7,684 nucleotides of DNA from Desulfocapsa sp. (GTDB taxonomy: Bacteria > Desulfobacterota > Desulfobulbia > Desulfobulbales > Desulfocapsaceae), in NCBI GenBank assembly GCA_030638765.1, contig DAOWDZ010000072.1, forward strand, positions 1 to 7,684, written 5' to 3'. Numbering within the stretch: position 1 is the first letter of the stretch; each line of letters starts with the position of its first letter. Shown piece after piece: positions 7,437-7,684 of the stretch. The notes below the pieces were generated by a model that worked only from the letters and a program-made list of their open reading frames with translations, searched no databases and had not been told where the DNA came from. A program made the position numbers and the translations under genes.

Positions 7437-7465
7437 GTTTCTCTTTAACTTCAGTTAAGTGAAAC
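7437..7465. repeat. Imperfect inverted repeat between chemoreceptor and tRNA genes
   Basis: GTTTC and CTTTAAC pair with GTTAAG and GAAAC around a TTCA loop, with one mismatch and one bulged T. It lies between the convergent chemoreceptor and tRNA-Arg genes and might end transcription of either, but neither strand shows a following T run and the stem is AT-rich. Calling it a terminator is not supported. Confidence 0.35.
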
Positions 7466-7501
7466 CGATGATGTTTACTATGAGAAAGTGATTGAATTTA
7501 C

Positions 7502-7578
7502 TGGTGGGCGAGGTGGGATTCGAACCCACGGCTTTCGGCTTCGGAGGCCGACACTCTATCCAACTGAGCTACCCGCCC
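7502..7578 (-). tRNA. tRNA-Arg(CCG)
   Basis: A complete 77-base cloverleaf read on the minus strand. The acceptor stem GGGCGGG pairs with CTCGCCC (one G-U). The D arm has GCTC/GAGT with AGTTGGATA in the loop. The anticodon stem TCGGC/GCCGA encloses the loop CTCCGAA, giving anticodon CCG, which reads the arginine codon CGG. The variable loop is AAGCC, and the T arm GTGGG/CCCAC carries TTCGAAT. Discriminator A and the CCA end are encoded (7502-7505). All stems pair and the invariant bases are present, so it should be functional. It is convergent with the chemoreceptor gene. No clear promoter is recognisable in the 106 bases upstream of its 5' end. Confidence 0.98.
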
Positions 7579-7684
7579 ACATTGAATCTGTGGTATTTGC
7601 AAAACGCCATCCCAGCAGTATTCCCAGCAACACGAATGATTGTGAGAATTGAGGGACAACTTCCTACAATCGGGACAATAGCCC
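7579..7684. other. Unassigned edge sequence upstream of the tRNA
   Basis: No gene can be supported in these 106 bases. On the minus strand one frame is open from the window edge and reads a Cys-rich peptide (GYCPDCRKL, then HSCWEYCWDG) before running into the tRNA. It might be the end of a zinc-ribbon-like protein or chance. A plus-strand frame is also open to the edge. TCCCAGCA is repeated twice, 12 bp apart, near 7609-7628. Confidence 0.35.

Noticed and set aside
7498..7578. A minus-strand open frame through the tRNA reading RVAQLDRVSASEAESRGFES
   Set aside because: This is the well-known false peptide produced by translating an arginine-type tRNA gene; the cloverleaf fully explains the sequence.
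1..7684. CRISPR array, insertion sequence, toxin-antitoxin or phage-defence system
   Set aside because: No regularly spaced repeats, transposase, terminal inverted repeats or small toxin/antitoxin pair were seen on either strand.

Overview
The window comes from a bacterial chromosome with moderate GC content (clearly below 50 % by eye) and AT-rich intergenic stretches. A methyl-accepting chemotaxis protein, a Tat-exported DUF882 peptidase, a MoxR/VWA (CbbQ/CbbO or NorQ/NorD type) pair, a DUF1566 protein and a tRNA with an encoded CCA end all point to a Gram-negative proteobacterium-like organism. The combination and style would suit Desulfobacterota (a Desulfobulbaceae-like sulfur bacterium), but this is inference from gene content only; no marker gene is present.

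Left part (1-2896, + strand). The 3' two thirds of a CbbQ/NorQ-type AAA+ ATPase is followed after 24 bp by a complete CbbO/NorD-type protein with a C-terminal VWA domain and an intact MIDAS site. Together they form the two-part activase/chaperone machine known for RuBisCO (CbbQO) and nitric oxide reductase (NorQD). No RuBisCO or nor structural gene is visible, so the client enzyme is unknown.

Middle part (3030-5347). A DUF1566 (Lcl C-terminal-like) protein on the + strand meets, tail to tail with only 8 bp between stop codons, a minus-strand Tat-exported DUF882/M15-type murein endopeptidase. Upstream of that, also on the minus strand, are a SpoIIAA-like (STAS-fold) protein and a small unrecognised ORF. 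The small ORF looks as if a one-base shift in a T run has cut it off from its ATG.

Right part (5348-7684). An AT-rich gap carries a good sigma70-type promoter that drives a complete transmembrane chemoreceptor (561 aa from the ATG chosen here). No other che genes are visible. A tRNA-Arg(CCG) gene on the minus strand follows. The last about 100 bp show no supportable gene.

The genes look like several independent short transcription units rather than one system. The least explained items are the DUF1566 protein with its unassigned N-terminal half directly after the MoxR/VWA pair, and the frameshifted small ORF.
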